From assembly GCF_009846885.1 (NCBI RefSeq), contig NZ_WUWM01000006.1, forward strand, positions 159,716-223,715: 64,000 nucleotides of DNA, in the 5' to 3' direction. The position numbers were made by a program, and so were the translations under genes. The DNA comes from Paenibacillus puerhi (lineage in GTDB: Bacteria; Bacillota; Bacilli; Paenibacillales; NBRC-103111). This document shows positions 54,901 to 57,900 of the stretch, piece by piece (positions within the stretch are counted from its first letter, which is position 1; each line of letters starts with the position of its first letter). Under the pieces are notes generated by a model. The model was not told where the DNA came from, did not search any database, and saw nothing but the letters and a program-made list of their open reading frames with translations.

Positions 54901-57900
54901 AAACGAAATCACTCATCGTAAACCCGATATCCGATTCATCGAACGACCGCTCCAGCTCCTGCTGGTCTATCGTGAAGTTTTCGAGGACGAGTAGATGATC
55001 GATCAGTCCCTGCCGAATATCCGTCAACGCCTGGATCTCCGTCAACGGCTCGTTGTCATACTTCCCCCCGGTAGCGACGGCTTGGTCTCTAACTATGCTA
55101 AGAAGATCGACAAAGGACGGAGCTCCGGTCATCCGGACCCGGACCGGAACGGTGTTGATAAACAGTCCGACCATGCTGTCCGCGCCTGGCAGGTCTGCGG
55201 GCCGTCCGGATACGACATGACCGAATACTACATCTGTCACCTGATTATACTTAGCGAGCAGTACGCCCCAGGCAGTCAACAGCAGATGATGCAGAGTTGA
55301 ACCTTGCCGATGGGCGAGCTTCTCCAGCTTGGCGGTCAACATGGCGTTTAGCTTGAATGAACGTTCGGCAAGCTCGTACCCTTCCGCGCCGGTATAGCCG
55401 GAGCGCTTGGGCACGCCGGTTTGCTGCTCAAAGCCGGCGAGCAGGTTGCGCCAATAGGTATGGGCGTCCAAAGGGTTCTGCTCATCCAGCCAGCGGATGA
55501 ATCGTTCATACGGCTGAACGGGTTCAAGCTGGGGAGAAACGCCGTTCACCGCTTGCCTGTAGAATTGTAGCCAGTCGCGCATAAGCACGCCGAGGCACCA
55601 GCCGTCCATCACAATATGATGATGAGTCCATGCCACCTTCCATGTGCCGTCGTCCATGCGGATGATGAGATACCGGAGCGGCACCTCTCGTGTGAGGTCA
55701 AACCCTTTCTTCCGATCCTCCCGGACTAGCTGCACCGCCGCCTCCTCCCGTTCCGCTTCAGGGAGATGGGTAACATCGAGGCATTGGCCCACGGCTTTGC
55801 GCTCCTTGAGGACGAGCTGCAAGGGACGATGCACCTCGGTGTCGATGAAGACGGTGCGCAGAATGCCGTACCGGTCGATTAGGGCCTGGACGCCGGCATG
55901 GAATGCTTCGACGTCAAGCTCTCCTTGGAGTGTCAGCATGAGCTGCTCCGTGTACATCTCCGAATCCGGATTGAGCTGCTTATAGAACAGCATCGCTTCC
56001 TGCATCGGGGTCATCCGAAACAATCTTTCCATCTCGGCCCCGGGCAGCTTTTCCTCCATCTTGAGCCTCACACGAGCAAACTCCGCCGGCAGAAGTCCGT
56101 GGCCTCCGAAGTCGGACGGCGTCTGGCGGCGCATGCCCGCTCCCGCGCAATGCTCGGCCACTTGCTGCAAGCTGAGCTTGAACTCGGCGGCAAATGCTTG
56201 CAGCGATGCTTCGGTGAAGAAGGCGCCGCTGCCATGCAGGGCGGCTTCCAGCCGTCCCCCTTTACTAGAAACGCGAATTGCCAGCTGGGTGCCGCCTGTA
56301 TAGTCTGTCCATGGACTTGCTTCCAGATCTGCTTGTCCTACATAAGCGAGCGAGAGGTCCGCTCGTCTACGGGATAAGGCAGCGAGACCCGATTCAGTCT
56401 CATTCGCTGCGGCGATCAGTCCCCAGCCAAGTCCGCGGTGAGGCGGCTGAAGCAGCTCCTCCTTCACTTGCACCAGCCATTCGCCAAGATCCTTGGCGTC
56501 CTCCATATTTACTACATACGGATAGGTATAGCGGAAGCAGCCGACCGTTCGGGAGGCGTCTACCCGATGGCCCCAGGCCTTTCGTCCGTCTCCTTCCAGC
56601 TCCAGCTGCCAACGTGTACGGCCCGTTCGCCGTTTTATCGTCAAGCCTAAGGCGGCCACCAACAGCTCTTCCGGCGCCAGCCCGTAGGCAGAATCGGCAG
56701 CTTCAAAGAGATGGTCTGTCTCTTCCTTCGACCATGGAAGCAGGCACGTGACGGAAGCCCCTTCGGATGGGTTGTCCGGTTCTTCCTTCCTCGGATCGGG
56801 CAATAACGAAGCTGTCTGCTCTACCGATCGCCAATACGGGAGCTCCCTCTGCTGCATGATGTCCGAAGCATACCACTGGCCAACCGTTTCCGCCCATTCC
56901 AGAAAGGAGGCGGTCTTCGCTTCCCAGACGACAGGCTCGCCTTGTGCCGATTGAAACAATCCTTGACGGATATCCGACGTCAGGATGCGCCAAGAACGGT
57001 CGTCTGCCAGCAAACGGTGAATTTGCACCAGCAAGCCGCTCTCCTCAGAAGCTTGAAGCAGCGTCACGCGAACTAGCGGCTCCGTCATAGACTCTGAAGC
57101 TGAGCGTTCATGACTGTGGAGGTTCTGAAGGATGTGATCCGCTTCACGTCCGTCTAAGCTATGATTCAACTCCTTTACTTCAAAGCGATAGAACGAATCC
57201 CGGTTTCTTACCAGCTCCTCCGCTGCCCGATTATGTTGAACCATCACGCCATTCTCCTGATGGAATGCCATACGCAGAGCATCATGGTGCTCCAACAGAG
57301 CGTCCATCACGGCAGCAACCCGTTCCTCCTCCAAACGATGACCGAATTTCAAGAGACGGCAATCATACGGCGGGAGTTTGCGAGCATTGGAATCAGCGAG
57401 CCACTGCCGCTGACCCGGGCTAAGACAGGCATGTCCTTCGATAGCGGGCCCGGCGACCATGGCGTCTGTTAGGACAAGACGGTCCGCCAGCCGGGCTAGC
57501 GTCGGATACTGGAATATATCCTTGAGCTCCAGCTTCCAGCCTTGACGCTGCAGACGGGCGACAACTTTGATCGCCTTGATCGAATCTCCGCCCAGCTCGA
57601 AGAAATGGTCCGTCGCCGATAGCTCCGCGATTCCCATCACCTCGGACCACACGTCGGCGAGCAGTCTTTCTTGCTGCGTACGCGGCTCGATCCGGGCTTG
57701 GTCGATCCGGCTTACTTCCCTTAGGTCCGGCCTGGGCAGCGCCTTCCGGTCGATTTTTCCATTGGGCGTAACCGGCATCGCAGTCAACTGGACGAGCGAG
57801 GCAGGAAGCATATACGCCGGCATGCTTTGCGCCAGAAACAACTTCAGTTCGGCTGGCATAAGCTCGGCTCCTTGAGCCGTCGTGTAATACGCGCAAAGTG

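Noticed and set aside
52840..56045. Heterocyclisation (Cy) domain for the Cys-like modules, giving thiazolines
   Set aside because: All condensation domains preceding Cys-like A domains show HHxxxDG (HHHIVMDG here) and not the DxxxxD motif of Cy domains.
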